Notes: a model not told the origin generated them from the letters alone. 25,901 bases of DNA from an uncultured candidate division Zixibacteria bacterium (GCA_913009765.1 CAJVYT010000016.1:1-25901); one strand, 5' to 3'. Shown: positions 15,401 to 23,854, numbered from the stretch's first letter. Translations and numbers: made by a program.

Positions 15401-18400
15401 AACGACATCTTTTGAGTATGGGAATGGTTCTTATGACTTTTTTGAAAAAGAGTTTCGGGGCTTTGGTGATATAACTGTTTATCACCCGGATGGATCGCAG
15501 TCTACACGCGAGTATCATCAAGACACTGCCCGCCAGGGCCGGATAATCAAATCTCTCGGAGCAGATTCAAACGGTAATCCTTACAGAAGTTCTGTGAATG
15601 AATGGCTCTACGACGATACAAGGGGCAATTATAACGTCACTTATCTTAACAAGTCCACGGATTATTTCTATGATGGATCGGAGTCGAATCCGAAAATAGC
15701 CAGCGTCTGGTACACCTATGACGATTATGGAAACGTTATTGAAAAGAATCTCAGGGGGGACACTGCTGTTTCTGGTGATGAAAAACACGAGCACGCTGTT
15801 TACGGTGTTAATGAAACTGCCTGGATACTGAGAAAACCCTGCCACGCTTATCTTCAGGATGCAGCCTATGCAAATGTTTCACGGTCATGGCTCTATTATG
15901 ATGATCAGTCGAAATGCGCGGTGCCTTTGAAAGGTAGTCTGACCAAGACGGAGAGCTGGCTAGAGGGCGGGGAGAATGTTAATTCTTCCATCTCTTATGA
16001 CTCCTATGGTAATGTTATATCGTCGACCAATCCACGGGGTTATACGGCAAACATCTCCTATGATGCTGAAACCCATACTTTCCCTGTTAACACCACAAAT
16101 CCCCTTGGTCATGTCGCATCCATCGCTTATGATCTGGGCACTGGAAATGTTCTCAACAGTACTGACGCCAACCTCATTACCACCGAGCTTTATTATGATG
16201 TTTTTGGAAGGCCAGTGAAGGATGTTCTGCCTGGTGATTCGAATGAAATCCCAACGAGACTCTATGAATATTATTTGGATGGTGTTGCACCGGAGTATGT
16301 CAAGGTGGTTCAGAACGCTTCAACTCCGGCTTTCTATGGATACTCCTTCGCTGACGGTTTTGGAAGAACGATTCAGACTCGTAGGCCCTCTGAGCAGTCT
16401 TCACTGGAGATTGTGTCAGACACTTTCTATGACTCCATGAGCAGGATAGACAAGACCTCAGTCCCATATTATTCTTCTATAATAGGCAGCTATTCTCAGC
16501 CTGCTGGCAGCTACTCTATGGAGATGGAGTATGATCCTGCTGGGAGGCTGGTTGAGGTTACAAATCCAGATGGCACCACAAAGACAATGGCCTATGATCA
16601 CTGGAATATAACTTATACGGATGAGACTGGAAGCCAAATAGCACGCCATTTGAACGCTTATGGCGAGATAGTTCAGGTGGATGAGCACAACAACGGCGAG
16701 GTCTACAACACCTCTTACAATTACTCTGCCAGAGGTGAGCTCACGCGAATTCAAGACAATGCGAGCAATGTGTTTCTCTTCTACTATGACACGCTGGGTA
16801 GAAAGACGTCAATGATTGATCCTGACATGGGGATCTGGAACTACAGTTATGATTCTAATGGGAACTTGATCAGCCAGACAGACAATAAGAGCATTGTTAC
16901 AACTCTTTCTTATGATGCGTTGGACAGGTTGAATCAATCTATTGTCAACAATTCTCTGAGTTATAACTACACGTATGACACCCAGTTTAACGGCACGCTG
17001 AGAGGGATTGATAATCCTTATGACTCCTACATCTATTGGTACGACAACCGGTATCGTAAGATAAAGGACGAGCATGTCATTGATGAGCTGTCTTTTAACA
17101 CTAGCTGGGGCTATGACTCAATGGATCGGGTGAAGAACCTCACCTATCCTGACGGCGAGGTTGTGAACTTCACATATAACAATCAGGGACAACTGGAATC
17201 GCTTGGCCAGTATCTTACAGATGTTGATTACAATGCTGTAGAAAAGATTACGGATAAGCGCTTTGAAAACGGCATCGTTACATCTTATTCCTATAGGCCT
17301 GATAATTATCGGCTCTCTCGTATCCTGACGCCGGGTCTTCAGGATTTCAACTACACCTATGACGGCGTTGGAAACGTTCTCTCCATTGGAAACTCCCTCA
17401 GAGGTTCGACAGAATACTTTGGTTATGATGAGTTGCATCGTCTCACCTCGGCCTATGAGACCGACGGCTACAATCTCACATATGAGTACAACCCGATAGG
17501 CAATCTTCTTAATATCCGGGATGATGTCCTGGATTATGGATCTGGTGCTGGCCCCCACGCCCTTACATCTTATACTGATAACTCTGCGCCTGAGGTGTCC
17601 TTTACCGGTAGCGCCAGAAAGGATAATGCCTATACGAATGATGATTCTCCAACGATCACGGCGGCTGTTAATGATAACTTTGGAAACGCTAGTGCAACCC
17701 TGTGGTGGAACGGCACTAATAACTTTAGTATGAACAGTATCGGCGGGACTCTTTTCGGCGTGCCCATGTCCAACCTAGGTGAAGGTACATATTCTTATTA
17801 TGTGAATGTAACGGATTCAGCCGGCAACTCTGATTCATCTGAGACTCGAAACATCACAATTGACACGACTCCGCCAACGATATCTGTTGTGTCACCGTTT
17901 AATGGGTCGATTCTTGATTCTGTGTTTACCCGGATTAATGCCACTGCAAGCGAGCTTGTCGGAGGTTGGAGCTATAGCCGTGGTGGTGTTGAGAGGGTTC
18001 CCTTCTTCGCTGATTATATCCTCCGATATACGAAGGGTGAGAACTCGTTTACGGCGCTTGCCACTGATCTGGCTGGGAACCTGGGCTGGATGACATCTCG
18101 GTTCACCGTCAATGTCACAACATTTGAAAGCAATCCGCCGCAGATCAGAATCGTTGCGCCTGTTGCGTCGTCGTTTCAAGCTGGTGATAATGTCACATTC
18201 TCTATTTTGGTGGTTAACTATGTGGATGAGCCTTTCGCTGATGGTCTGCGTATTACGGTTAAGGATCCGTCTGGCAGGGGTGTAGAGCGGGTTTGGCGTC
18301 GGGTGTGGATGCAGGGCAAGGATGTTAGTCAGATTCGGTTTGAATACGCCCTTCCAGATGACGCGGCGGCTGGTAAGTGGCTCGTTAGGGCTGAGTTTAC

Positions 18401-18458
18401 TGAGGACGCGAGACTTTATGCGAGTCCCACGAGTCGGTGGTTTGAGGTGGAGGGCTGA
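12444..18458 (+). CDS. SpvB/TcdB-like giant protein with FG-GAP and YD repeats
   Basis: The product is about 2004 aa. After a signal peptide (ATG 12468 would give the cleanest one, MKRFIALMLVG) and a low-complexity Pro/Glu/Gly-rich stretch comes an SpvB-type domain (TGSNAYSFSVAVPPGIGGLQ from about 137). It is interrupted by a jelly-roll-like insertion (about 251-410) and resumes at YWLATTPDGTTYRFG. Six FG-GAP/VCBS units follow (about 607-905), each with a D-x-N/D-x-D/A-G-x-x-D loop and then QS. Next are a TcdB-middle-like region (about 930-1060), many YD/RHS repeats (about 1050-1690) and two or three Ig-like domains (about 1715-2004). It lacks the Rhs core and variable tip, which the next gene supplies. 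It therefore resembles the B half of Tc-type or SpvB-Rhs machines, a shell that could enclose or present the neighbour. Confidence 0.82.
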   Translation: MGTDGKVDMKRFIALMLVGLMLVSVVAAADGQTDSTPSEGVTASGQAETSAPVEGAVADSGQGKGKDAKPDSDLAPDEPAGQAKEGEPTSTNEKKGKKPAPEEEPMSVLGFGMGGGSEDSGSGHSSFYSDDEAYQTNLFTGSNAYSFSVAVPPGIGGLQPDVSLTYNSLASSVLGGQVGVGWRLTPNFVQRDVETTPDNFFDDSFDLVLNGGSHHLVKDSNTSNWTEFRTNPETFIRVRNIKNESLNSGRTNIAYIGCEDDTSEEAKWIDDNLGVSGSLSCKTNVELGDATARSGSQSLALTGNFDPDVDEWSRSIDLSGYTDVNISLWTSTEQTEPADNFTIYYWNESGWAFLTEDTRRDASNQVAWMEHTISIPDSAATSSFRLLVTWETSSTNEHMLLDDIDITGIPNYIRGYWLATTPDGTTYRFGYTNDSKNLAFDNNGDALSWGLDQVEDVYGNKIFYNYDKDPNPTDNGTLYLTNISYNNDEKRLVEFVYENRPDLMVSYNFGSKIQNSRRLKEITVKFDGVLVRKYVLSYSDYPYSDLSLLSSIQEYGSDGASTLPSISFDYQTGVVNLALDGSVSLDDVPFFEKNESGTIQSQGTMLVDVNGDALVDIVQSYRDSSTVKQVLLNTRNGWTDSGWNLTDVPVFFEKDDYGGQDYGVRVLDVDGDGLADILQSNGSKLLMLNNGSGWNQTMNWNLESLPAFVAGTDPTYGTGVRFLDANGDGLVDIFQSNDTSKLLLFNNGSGWFETDWDIYSIPAFVEGSPSKDNGVRVVDANGDGLPDIVQSYDNGTITKKFFINNGSGWMDFDFDLSETPIFTKKESGTAYDQGVFFTDLNADGLVDLLQSYNNGSTDIKKSFINTGLGWEEVALNLSTVATITTKDAGNRGYRLTDLNGDGISDLIQSFDNGTSYKKLWHNNATAGKLLKTINTRAGGTINFTYVPSTGFDNTGGDGISDLAFVKWLASSVTKDNGMAGEHHTLSTTSFEYGNGSYDFFEKEFRGFGDITVYHPDGSQSTREYHQDTARQGRIIKSLGADSNGNPYRSSVNEWLYDDTRGNYNVTYLNKSTDYFYDGSESNPKIASVWYTYDDYGNVIEKNLRGDTAVSGDEKHEHAVYGVNETAWILRKPCHAYLQDAAYANVSRSWLYYDDQSKCAVPLKGSLTKTESWLEGGENVNSSISYDSYGNVISSTNPRGYTANISYDAETHTFPVNTTNPLGHVASIAYDLGTGNVLNSTDANLITTELYYDVFGRPVKDVLPGDSNEIPTRLYEYYLDGVAPEYVKVVQNASTPAFYGYSFADGFGRTIQTRRPSEQSSLEIVSDTFYDSMSRIDKTSVPYYSSIIGSYSQPAGSYSMEMEYDPAGRLVEVTNPDGTTKTMAYDHWNITYTDETGSQIARHLNAYGEIVQVDEHNNGEVYNTSYNYSARGELTRIQDNASNVFLFYYDTLGRKTSMIDPDMGIWNYSYDSNGNLISQTDNKSIVTTLSYDALDRLNQSIVNNSLSYNYTYDTQFNGTLRGIDNPYDSYIYWYDNRYRKIKDEHVIDELSFNTSWGYDSMDRVKNLTYPDGEVVNFTYNNQGQLESLGQYLTDVDYNAVEKITDKRFENGIVTSYSYRPDNYRLSRILTPGLQDFNYTYDGVGNVLSIGNSLRGSTEYFGYDELHRLTSAYETDGYNLTYEYNPIGNLLNIRDDVLDYGSGAGPHALTSYTDNSAPEVSFTGSARKDNAYTNDDSPTITAAVNDNFGNASATLWWNGTNNFSMNSIGGTLFGVPMSNLGEGTYSYYVNVTDSAGNSDSSETRNITIDTTPPTISVVSPFNGSILDSVFTRINATASELVGGWSYSRGGVERVPFFADYILRYTKGENSFTALATDLAGNLGWMTSRFTVNVTTFESNPPQIRIVAPVASSFQAGDNVTFSILVVNYVDEPFADGLRITVKDPSGRGVERVWRRVWMQGKDVSQIRFEYALPDDAAAGKWLVRAEFTEDARLYASPTSRWFEVEG

Positions 18459-18459
18459 T

Positions 18460-20691
18460 ATGATGGTGAAACTTCTTTGGATTGATCCGGCTGGCTGCGG
18501 GGCAAAATATTATTTACCCATTGTTTTCATAGTTTCATTGATCTTGATGAGTCCAGTCGCTTTTGCCGCTAGTGTTACAAACTACACTTATGATGCCAAT
18601 GGCAACATGATCGGGGATGGGGAGTTCACATTCGAATATGATGGCAGTAACAATATGGTCAAGGTTTGGAGAGGAGGTATCGGGGGCAATCTTGTTGAAG
18701 AATATGTGTACGACCACGCTGGCAATAGGATCAAGAAGGTTGAGAACACCACGAATGGCACGATCACCACTTATTACGTCTCGGATCTCTTTGAGGTCAG
18801 TGTCTATCCTGATAACACCACAATAAACACCTCGTATTATTATGCCAATGGCGAGAGAGTTGCCAAAACGGTTGTCAATGGCTCGGACAGTGAGACATAT
18901 TATTATCACTCGGATCATCTCCACTCGACCTCTGTCGTGACGAGGAAGGGGCGTCTTGTGGCTGGCATGGCAAGTGCAGATGGTAGCTGGAATACTGTGA
19001 ATTTGTCTCTCAATCAAAGTGAGTCACTGAAACGTCCCGTCGTCATCTCGAAACTCATGACCGAGAACGAGGCCGACAACAGCGAAGAGAGAATAAACAA
19101 TGTAACATATAATTCGTTCCAGTTGAAGGTTGAGGAAACACCCTCCTTTGATGGAAGTCATGCTTCTGAAACGATGGGCTATGTTGCCCTTGAGGAGGGT
19201 TTGATTGCCAATGATGGGCCTGCCATAGGAGAAGCCGGAACACTTGAAGCAGGTGACATCTGGACAAGAGTAACTTTCATGGAGAAGTTTGACGAGGCCC
19301 CTGTTGTCGTCGCAAGCCCCATGACACTTAACAATGACACGCAGGGCGTTGTAAGGATAAGAAACATCGGAATAGCAGGTTTTGACATCCGTTTCGAGGA
19401 ATACTCAAATGGCTCTGAGAGCTATCATCCATTAGAGACCCTTGGCTGGATCGCCATGGAGCCTGGCACCTGGACCTTGGATGGAAAGAAAATAACTGCC
19501 TGGACGGTTGGCGGTGTCAATGATTCCTACACAAGTGTTTCGTTTCAAACGTTGAGTAGTCCAGTGATTCTGTCTCAGATTCAAAGTTTCAAAGAAACCG
19601 ACCTCGCTTCGCATACCCGTGTTAAATCAGTTTCAACAACTGGCTTCGACGTTAAGATAGAAGAAGAGACAGATACTACTCACACTGCCGAAACCGTTGG
19701 TTATATCGCCCTCGAACCCACAACCACGCCCATTCGCTCAGGCAGTGCAAAGGTAAGCGAGACCAAATACTATCCCTACGGCGCTCTGCAGGAAGGAGGC
19801 AGCGACAAATACCTCTACACCGGCAAGGAACTGGACAAAGGAACCGGGCTCTACTACTACGAAGCACGATACTATAATCCACACGTGGGACGGTTCGTGC
19901 AGCCTGACACAATGATACCGGATGTGTATAACCCGCAAGCACTGAACAGATACAGCTACGTGCTGAATAACCCGATGAGGTATACAGATCCGAGTGGACA
20001 CTTTTCACTATCAAATTGGAATAATGGGGTTAATAATCTTAAAATAGGCATTGGAATCGTTGGTGCAGTTTTATTGGTCCCTGTTATAGTCCCTGCAGCA
20101 ACTTTAGGGGCTATTGGTGCCGCCATATTAGGTTTAGGTGCATTCGTGGGAGTTAGTTTTGCTGGAGCCGGTGTTGCAGAAATGACTCTTTCACTAGTTA
20201 CTGAAGGAGATGATAAAGAAACACAAATGAAACTTCATTTAGCCGCGGAGGCGGGGGCAGCGACACCTTATAGTGCCAAAGTGGGCAGTGACCATGCTAA
20301 AGAATCTTTAGAAACAAGAGTGATATCTATGGATGCCGCCGGTGCGTCGATGAAAAAAGTTGGTGAAACAGCGGCAAATGGGAAGATATCGTTAGGGGAT
20401 GCAATAGAGATATTGCAAGAAAATGACAATAATTGCAACCAACCTGATTGCCATAATTCGCCAGATAAAGTAACTAAAAGCGAAGATAACTTATTAATAC
20501 AACGAACAGTTGAGTATAGTAACCAAATTCATAAACAGCCTTCTACCTCTAATCCATACTCCCAAGGGCACACTTCATCATCATTTAAATGGATATCGGT
20601 TTCAAATAGTAGGGGAGAAACTTGGACGACAAGATCAGATAGAATCACTCCTGGTGGGTTTGACTGGGGAACAGGGAGGCGTATTGATTGA
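18460..20691 (+). CDS. Rhs core protein 1 with lectin-like insertion and variable tip
   Basis: The 743-aa product starts at ATG 18460 (GGAGGG at 18449-18454), one base after the previous stop. It has a signal peptide (ending PVAFAAS), YD repeats (VTNYTYDANGNM), and the Rhs-associated core: HSDHLHSTSVVT (about 150), then YYPYG (about 436), YLYTGKELDKGTGLYYYEARYYNP, and NRYSYVLNNP...DPSGH at 510-514. Ordinarily the first two blocks are close together; here three H-type-lectin-like repeats (about 192-420, each with P-V-V/I, GF-x-(I/V) and GY/WIA) separate them. The 229-aa tip after DPSGH is more AT-rich, has a Gly/Ala-rich hydrophobic stretch (about 525-565), and a hydrophilic C-terminus I cannot assign. 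In bacteria the residues after DPxGL are the released toxin; whether that holds here is inference. Its stop overlaps the TPR gene by TTGA. Confidence 0.83.
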   Translation: MMVKLLWIDPAGCGAKYYLPIVFIVSLILMSPVAFAASVTNYTYDANGNMIGDGEFTFEYDGSNNMVKVWRGGIGGNLVEEYVYDHAGNRIKKVENTTNGTITTYYVSDLFEVSVYPDNTTINTSYYYANGERVAKTVVNGSDSETYYYHSDHLHSTSVVTRKGRLVAGMASADGSWNTVNLSLNQSESLKRPVVISKLMTENEADNSEERINNVTYNSFQLKVEETPSFDGSHASETMGYVALEEGLIANDGPAIGEAGTLEAGDIWTRVTFMEKFDEAPVVVASPMTLNNDTQGVVRIRNIGIAGFDIRFEEYSNGSESYHPLETLGWIAMEPGTWTLDGKKITAWTVGGVNDSYTSVSFQTLSSPVILSQIQSFKETDLASHTRVKSVSTTGFDVKIEEETDTTHTAETVGYIALEPTTTPIRSGSAKVSETKYYPYGALQEGGSDKYLYTGKELDKGTGLYYYEARYYNPHVGRFVQPDTMIPDVYNPQALNRYSYVLNNPMRYTDPSGHFSLSNWNNGVNNLKIGIGIVGAVLLVPVIVPAATLGAIGAAILGLGAFVGVSFAGAGVAEMTLSLVTEGDDKETQMKLHLAAEAGAATPYSAKVGSDHAKESLETRVISMDAAGASMKKVGETAANGKISLGDAIEILQENDNNCNQPDCHNSPDKVTKSEDNLLIQRTVEYSNQIHKQPSTSNPYSQGHTSSSFKWISVSNSRGETWTTRSDRITPGGFDWGTGRRID
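18880..19709 (+). repeat. 830-bp perfect direct repeat, copy 1
   Basis: I compared this line by line with 22004-22833 and found no difference. It covers the end of the YD region, the HSDHLHS block and the whole lectin-like insertion of Rhs protein 1. Sequence on both sides is still homologous but has many synonymous changes. Confidence 0.93.
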
Positions 20692-21659
20692 TAAATCTAA
20701 AAATGAAGAAATTATTTAATATAATAATTTTACTCGTAGTTGTTATCTCTAATAGTGGATGTACAACGTTAAACACATATAAATCAAAACAATTGACGGA
20801 AAAAGGGATACTCTTTATAAATCAAAAAAACTACAATTTAGCTCTTGAAAATCTCAACACCGCCGTTGATTTAGATCCTTACAACAAAATCGCTTGGATG
20901 CAAAAGGGAACGGCACATTATTTCCTCGACGAATATGACGAGGCACTGGAAGCGGAAAAAAGAGCTCTGGAACTAGATCCTAGGTATTTCAGTGCTTATT
21001 TTTATATAGGTCTTGTAAATCTTAAGAAAGGAAACTTTGAGACGTCAGTTAAATCATTCACCGAGGCCGTAAAATTAGAGCCTAACGATTATGTTGCTTT
21101 AAATGGATTGGGAGAAGCCTATGGTGGGTTAGGCCAATATAACGAGTCTTTAAAATATCTTAATAAATCAATTACTATAGAGCCTAGTTACGGCCGCGCT
21201 TGGGATAACCTTGGCTTTGTATATTTTTCCTTGGATAATCACCAGAGAGCCTTTGAAGCATATGAGCGAGCAATTGAATTCAATGGCACAAATAAATATT
21301 CTTGGTTCATTCTTTCTCGATTATATCTTGAACAAGGTGATCTTGATAAAGCCATCGAAGCGGCAGAAAAGGCAATTTTAATTGATCCAAATTATTCAGA
21401 TGCAATTAACAATCTTGCCAATTACCGTTATATCAAGGGCGATGTGGACACCGCTTTTAGTCTTATCAACAAAGCCATCTCAATAAATCCCACGGATTCT
21501 GAGCTTCATTATAATAAAGGATATATGCTCTTAGATCAGGGTAGATTCTCCGAAGCCTTGGAATCATTCAACAAAGCTCTTGAACTTGACCCTGATTATG
21601 AAGAGGCTAAAAGGGATCGGGAATTGGTTTTAAAACATTTAAGTAATCAAACTTCATAA
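20688..21659 (+). CDS. TPR-repeat lipoprotein, candidate partner of Rhs tip 1
   Basis: The 323-aa product has a hydrophobic N-terminus ending in a lipobox-like SGC (Cys25) and then about eight tetratricopeptide repeats (typical unit: A-x-x-x-G-x-x-Y/H...Y-x-E-A-L-x-x-x-x-K-A-L-E-L-D-P), filling the rest of the protein. It would be tethered outside the membrane and act as a protein-binding scaffold. The TTG at 20688 has GGGAGG at 20674-20679 and overlaps the Rhs 1 stop by four bases (TTGA), so the two are translationally coupled. Its base composition is as AT-rich as the tip of Rhs 1 and unlike the core. The position is the one where Rhs immunity genes lie, but TPR lipoproteins are not typical immunity proteins; a scaffold or secretion role is also possible. 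Confidence 0.78.
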   Translation: MINLKMKKLFNIIILLVVVISNSGCTTLNTYKSKQLTEKGILFINQKNYNLALENLNTAVDLDPYNKIAWMQKGTAHYFLDEYDEALEAEKRALELDPRYFSAYFYIGLVNLKKGNFETSVKSFTEAVKLEPNDYVALNGLGEAYGGLGQYNESLKYLNKSITIEPSYGRAWDNLGFVYFSLDNHQRAFEAYERAIEFNGTNKYSWFILSRLYLEQGDLDKAIEAAEKAILIDPNYSDAINNLANYRYIKGDVDTAFSLINKAISINPTDSELHYNKGYMLLDQGRFSEALESFNKALELDPDYEEAKRDRELVLKHLSNQTS

Positions 21660-21664
21660 TTTCA

Positions 21665-23821
21665 TTGATCTTCATGAGTCCAGTCGCTTTTGCCGCCAGC
21701 GTTACAAACTACACCTACGATGCCAATGGCAACATGGTCAGTGATGGCAGCTTGAATTTCAGCTATGACGGCAGCAATAACATGGCGAACGTCACTGATG
21801 CAGGGTCAGACAGCCTTGTGGAGCAGTATTTTTACGACCATTCTGGCAATCGAATAAAGAAAATAGAAAACACGTCAAACGGAAGCATAACCACATATTA
21901 TGTTTCTGACCTATTTGAGGTCACCGTTTATCCAGATGGAACTAAGGTCAACACCTCTTATTACTATGCCAATGGTGAGCGCGTCGCTAAAAAAGCTGTG
22001 AACGGCTCGGACAGTGAGACATATTATTATCACTCGGATCATCTCCACTCGACCTCTGTCGTGACGAGGAAGGGGCGTCTTGTGGCTGGCATGGCAAGTG
22101 CAGATGGTAGCTGGAATACTGTGAATTTGTCTCTCAATCAAAGTGAGTCACTGAAACGTCCCGTCGTCATCTCGAAACTCATGACCGAGAACGAGGCCGA
22201 CAACAGCGAAGAGAGAATAAACAATGTAACATATAATTCGTTCCAGTTGAAGGTTGAGGAAACACCCTCCTTTGATGGAAGTCATGCTTCTGAAACGATG
22301 GGCTATGTTGCCCTTGAGGAGGGTTTGATTGCCAATGATGGGCCTGCCATAGGAGAAGCCGGAACACTTGAAGCAGGTGACATCTGGACAAGAGTAACTT
22401 TCATGGAGAAGTTTGACGAGGCCCCTGTTGTCGTCGCAAGCCCCATGACACTTAACAATGACACGCAGGGCGTTGTAAGGATAAGAAACATCGGAATAGC
22501 AGGTTTTGACATCCGTTTCGAGGAATACTCAAATGGCTCTGAGAGCTATCATCCATTAGAGACCCTTGGCTGGATCGCCATGGAGCCTGGCACCTGGACC
22601 TTGGATGGAAAGAAAATAACTGCCTGGACGGTTGGCGGTGTCAATGATTCCTACACAAGTGTTTCGTTTCAAACGTTGAGTAGTCCAGTGATTCTGTCTC
22701 AGATTCAAAGTTTCAAAGAAACCGACCTCGCTTCGCATACCCGTGTTAAATCAGTTTCAACAACTGGCTTCGACGTTAAGATAGAAGAAGAGACAGATAC
22801 TACTCACACTGCCGAAACCGTTGGTTATATCGCTATTGAACCAGGCACAATAAAATCAGGCTCAGCAAAGGTCAGCGAAACCAAATACTACCCTTATGGC
22901 GTCACTCAGGAAGGAGGCAGCGATCGTTATCTCTACACCGGCAAAGAGCTTGACAAGGGCACCGGCCTGTATTATTATGAGGCACGATATTATAACCCGA
23001 ATGTGGGGCGGTTTATACAGCCTGATAATATTATTCCAGGAGTTTTTAATCCTCAGGCGCTTAATAGGTATAGTTATGTTTTCAATAACCCTCTAAGATA
23101 CATAGACCCAAGCGGACATGATCCCAATAAGGACCAAATGGGGGGAGTTGAAGACATTGTTAAAAAGCACAACTTTGCTGCCACAGTTGACCATCATGAC
23201 GAGAAGGATACTCATAATCTCGAAGGTAATCCTTCCTACGTATGGACAGATGCTGCGGGACCCATTGATCTCTATCATTTCTCAATAGCTGCGTCCTGGT
23301 CTCATCGTGGTAGGTCCGCGGGAATTTCTGATTCTGATATTTTTAGGACTGTAATTAAGGTTGGTGAAATTATAGAATGGCAACAGAAATGGCGGGCAGT
23401 CGGACATAGGTTATATGGACTTATTGGAAGAAATTGGGACCAGGCTAGTCAACATAGTTATAATTCTTATGAGGATCCAGATTCTAATTTGATTGGAATA
23501 GCGTATGGATCAATCTGGTATGATATTGAAGCTGATGGTACACTGACTTTCGATGAATTTTCAGATTCCTTCTTTGAACAACTTGGAGGTGTCTCAAAAG
23601 AGGAAATTGAAATGTGGAAAGCCAACCCCTCCACCGCTCCACCAGAATTTAACGCACTTCCGTCATATGAAGATCATAGTCGGAATCCACCAAGAAAAAC
23701 AACTTATGGTTCTTATTACTGGACATTCAATGATAATCAGTACTATACTTCTGGCGGTGGATTCTATAAGTCGAGCCATATTAGCCGTTGGGGGCCTGGT
23801 GAAGATAATCCAAACAAATAA
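21665..23821 (+). CDS. Rhs core protein 2: 5'-truncated orphan with different tip
   Basis: The 718-aa product is a second copy of the Rhs core. Homology with copy 1 begins in the middle of the signal peptide, at about base 21653, right at the stop of the TPR gene, so the first part of the signal peptide is missing (only IFMSPVAFAAS remains) and there is no ribosome-binding site. The core is otherwise complete: YD repeats, HSDHLHS, the lectin-like insertion (identical in DNA to copy 1), YYPYG, and NRYSYVFNNP...DPSGH at 481-485. The 233-aa tip (486-718) is unrelated to tip 1: it is rich in His, Trp and Tyr and contains an EF-hand-like loop, DIEADGTLTFDEF. This is what an orphan Rhs tip cassette looks like: probably silent until recombined into the first gene. 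Synonymous differences in the flanking core argue that the copy has been under selection. Confidence 0.78.
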   Translation: MIFMSPVAFAASVTNYTYDANGNMVSDGSLNFSYDGSNNMANVTDAGSDSLVEQYFYDHSGNRIKKIENTSNGSITTYYVSDLFEVTVYPDGTKVNTSYYYANGERVAKKAVNGSDSETYYYHSDHLHSTSVVTRKGRLVAGMASADGSWNTVNLSLNQSESLKRPVVISKLMTENEADNSEERINNVTYNSFQLKVEETPSFDGSHASETMGYVALEEGLIANDGPAIGEAGTLEAGDIWTRVTFMEKFDEAPVVVASPMTLNNDTQGVVRIRNIGIAGFDIRFEEYSNGSESYHPLETLGWIAMEPGTWTLDGKKITAWTVGGVNDSYTSVSFQTLSSPVILSQIQSFKETDLASHTRVKSVSTTGFDVKIEEETDTTHTAETVGYIAIEPGTIKSGSAKVSETKYYPYGVTQEGGSDRYLYTGKELDKGTGLYYYEARYYNPNVGRFIQPDNIIPGVFNPQALNRYSYVFNNPLRYIDPSGHDPNKDQMGGVEDIVKKHNFAATVDHHDEKDTHNLEGNPSYVWTDAAGPIDLYHFSIAASWSHRGRSAGISDSDIFRTVIKVGEIIEWQQKWRAVGHRLYGLIGRNWDQASQHSYNSYEDPDSNLIGIAYGSIWYDIEADGTLTFDEFSDSFFEQLGGVSKEEIEMWKANPSTAPPEFNALPSYEDHSRNPPRKTTYGSYYWTFNDNQYYTSGGGFYKSSHISRWGPGEDNPNK
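22004..22833 (+). repeat. 830-bp perfect direct repeat, copy 2
   Basis: Identical to 18880-19709 at an offset of 3124 bases. Divergence resumes abruptly at both ends (AAT against AAC before it, GCC CTC against GCT ATT after it). The wider homologous segments are about 18527-19999 and 21653-23119. Confidence 0.93.
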
Positions 23822-23854
23822 CCGGGACAATTAATGAAATCATAAAAATAAATT

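Noticed and set aside
17118..17558. Minus-strand frame of 146 codons, and others like it, inside the SpvB/YD-repeat gene
   Set aside because: They follow the codon pattern of the plus-strand repeats, are rich in Ile/Val/Arg as expected of antisense frames, and have no starts or domains of their own.
18322..18459. Longer start for Rhs protein 1 overlapping the previous gene
   Set aside because: The frame is open there, but the signal peptide follows ATG 18460, which has a good ribosome-binding site and lies one base after the previous stop.
18535..19017. Minus-strand frame of 160 codons that recurs at 21911-22141
   Set aside because: It recurs only because the Rhs cores are duplicated; it is antisense to the core and has no independent support.
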